From: Symsagittifera roscoffensis
Lineage: Eukaryota > Xenacoelomorpha > Acoela > Convolutidae
DNA length: 64,000 nt
Reading direction: 5' to 3'
NCBI RefSeq assembly: GCF_963678635.1
Contig: NC_087067.1
Location: 16,197,018-16,261,017, forward strand
Position numbers and translations under genes: made by a program. Within the stretch, counting starts at the first letter, position 1; the number at the start of each line of letters is the position of its first letter. The notes under the pieces are model-generated. The model ran no database searches, was not told the DNA's origin, and saw nothing but the letters and a program-made list of their open reading frames with translations. This document shows positions 62,645 through 64,000 of the stretch, one piece after another.

Positions 62645-64000
62645 CTGAAACCAAAAAAAAAAAAAAATTATTATTTTCAATTTATTGGATTCTTATGCAC
62701 TAATTATTGTCAATGGTTGGCACTTTAACATTGTTCGGGAATTTTTAACAGTTTTTAACCAGCAGAAAAACCCTGCCGACACCGCCAATTGATGAAATAC
62801 TAACTTATTTAATAACCTGATTGATATACTTAAGTGACGAAAAAATCGGCTCAAATTAATAAAGCCCCATCGAGCTACTTTCAGTGTTTTTTAATTTAAC
62901 CCATTAGAGAGGAAATTTTAGCATCCTTTTAGTGCGTTTTTAAGTCGATCTGCAGTTTTTCAAAATCTTGCAAATCAACAACTGAAATTAACTTGAGCAT
63001 TATAAAAAATACAGATATAGGAGTTGCAACAAAAGAAGTGAAATCATTCGTTGCTTCTTTAATGAGGAGAAAAGGGAGCGGAACTACGTGAAATATCAAA
63101 ATTAAACTAATTAATTCCTCAACTCGTTTTGCCCGAGGGTTTCAATTTCTGCCATGGTTCCAACATGAAAGAGTTTTAAGAAATCCGCGGATTTCCGATC
63201 TGAAATTGCCATAATTTGTTCTCACATCAAAAAAATCTCTGAGAAAGAAAAACGGGACAGGTACTTTGCGGTTGTTAAATGAAAATGACTAAATAGCGCA
63301 AATGGTACAATAGAAATGTTGGCATGAAGCTACCATTTTTTAATCTGAGCTAGGTAAATAGGGAATTAGGAGGCACGTTTTAAGCTTCCTTTGATCTGGG
63401 GAGTCAAAATTGGTCCAATTCACCTGGCCTTAATGTACAATGACTTCAAAACCTCAAGTAATTCAGTCAATTAGTTCAACGTTGAATTTGAGCAGAGAAA
63501 AAAGACAAAACAATTCAGTCAACTTATTCTAAAAGAATATGTCTTAAATCACGAAAAAAATTTAGTTCAGACAACATAGAGCCATGAAAAAGACTTCGCG
63601 TATATCAGGACAAAGCACTGAATGTAGCCCTATTGCCCCTTATAGCTGAAGAAAAGGTTAATACTTCCAAAAAAAATCCAAAAAAATGAAAAAAAAATAT
63701 GAATGATGATTTTTTTCTGTTTTTTTTTTCTTTTTATCCCCAACACATTATGTGAAAAACAAAGAATTGCATTTAGCGTCGTATTAATAAGCCCAAATTG
63801 CTGGCTTCAATTCTAAATGCAAAGAGTTAGGTTTGCCGCTTACGCATGTCATAAGAAGGCTATAGATATGCCAAATCAGCCAAATTAGCAATATTCAAAT
63901 ATCAAACCCAAATATCAAACAATTCAATAACAAATATTTAACACAGAGGCAAAGCTGCACTTCGCATACACAAGCAAAAATATCACCGAAAACGCTACTG
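62645..64000 (-). other. Host intron upstream of exon 62330-62644
   Basis: AT-rich sequence up to the window edge. It holds the second copy of the short dispersed repeat (63590-63646), matching 59158-59211. No exon with good splice sites was recognised. Confidence 0.5.

Overview
The window is AT-rich, intron-bearing animal DNA, probably from an invertebrate. An arthropod is my guess, from the Ty3-like retroelements and the poly-Q-rich exons, but nothing in the sequence fixes the species. Two things dominate: a family of very large LTR retroelements, all reading on the minus strand, and the last four exons of one unrecognised host gene, also on the minus strand.

Region by region. 1-8608 is a decayed partial retroelement (copy 1) running off the left edge; it holds env-like, accessory, integrase and RNase H/RT remnants and an internal tandem duplication. 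8609-25072 is a second decayed copy (copy 2), nearly complete internally, joined directly to copy 1 without an LTR; its 5' LTR should fall in or beyond the 200-N gap at 25073-25272. 25273-29089 holds the last two host exons (25901-26511, 27172-27328), a hAT-like MITE and a SINE-like repeat. 29090-47994 is an 18.9 kb full-length element (copy 3) with LTRs of 410 bp that look identical by eye and a 4-bp target duplication CCGT. 47995-64000 is host intron with two further host exons (52442-52647, 62330-62644), SINE-like repeats, perfect hairpins, a 76-bp tandem array with a three-unit higher-order period, and a second MITE-like element.

Copy 3, read in its own sense: 5' LTR, primer-binding site, 1.25 kb leader with paired hairpins and a conserved splice donor; a small basic ORF (155 aa); gag-pol (capsid, CCHC knuckle, DSGA protease, YLDD reverse transcriptase, RNase H, HHCC and D,D35,E integrase, GPY module) broken by one in-frame UAA inside RNase H; then a cassette not expected in an ordinary Ty3 element. 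The cassette has two tiny hydrophobic proteins overlapping by ATGA, a 378-codon open frame with no AUG, an 872-aa env-like glycoprotein overlapping that frame, and an 597-aa protein of unknown type overlapping the glycoprotein by ATGA. A well-formed 79-bp intron begins three bases after the last stop codon, and copy 2 keeps an intron at the same place. The order and overlaps are the same in the decayed copies, so the cassette is ancestral. I read this as an endogenous, retrovirus-like complex element whose envelope and accessory genes may come from a non-retroviral virus; that origin is inference.

Copy 3 lies in an intron of the host gene, in the gene's own orientation. The host exons encode a low-complexity S/P/Q-rich C-terminal region ending in SRTAVV; I could not name the gene. 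No RNA genes or CRISPR arrays were seen.
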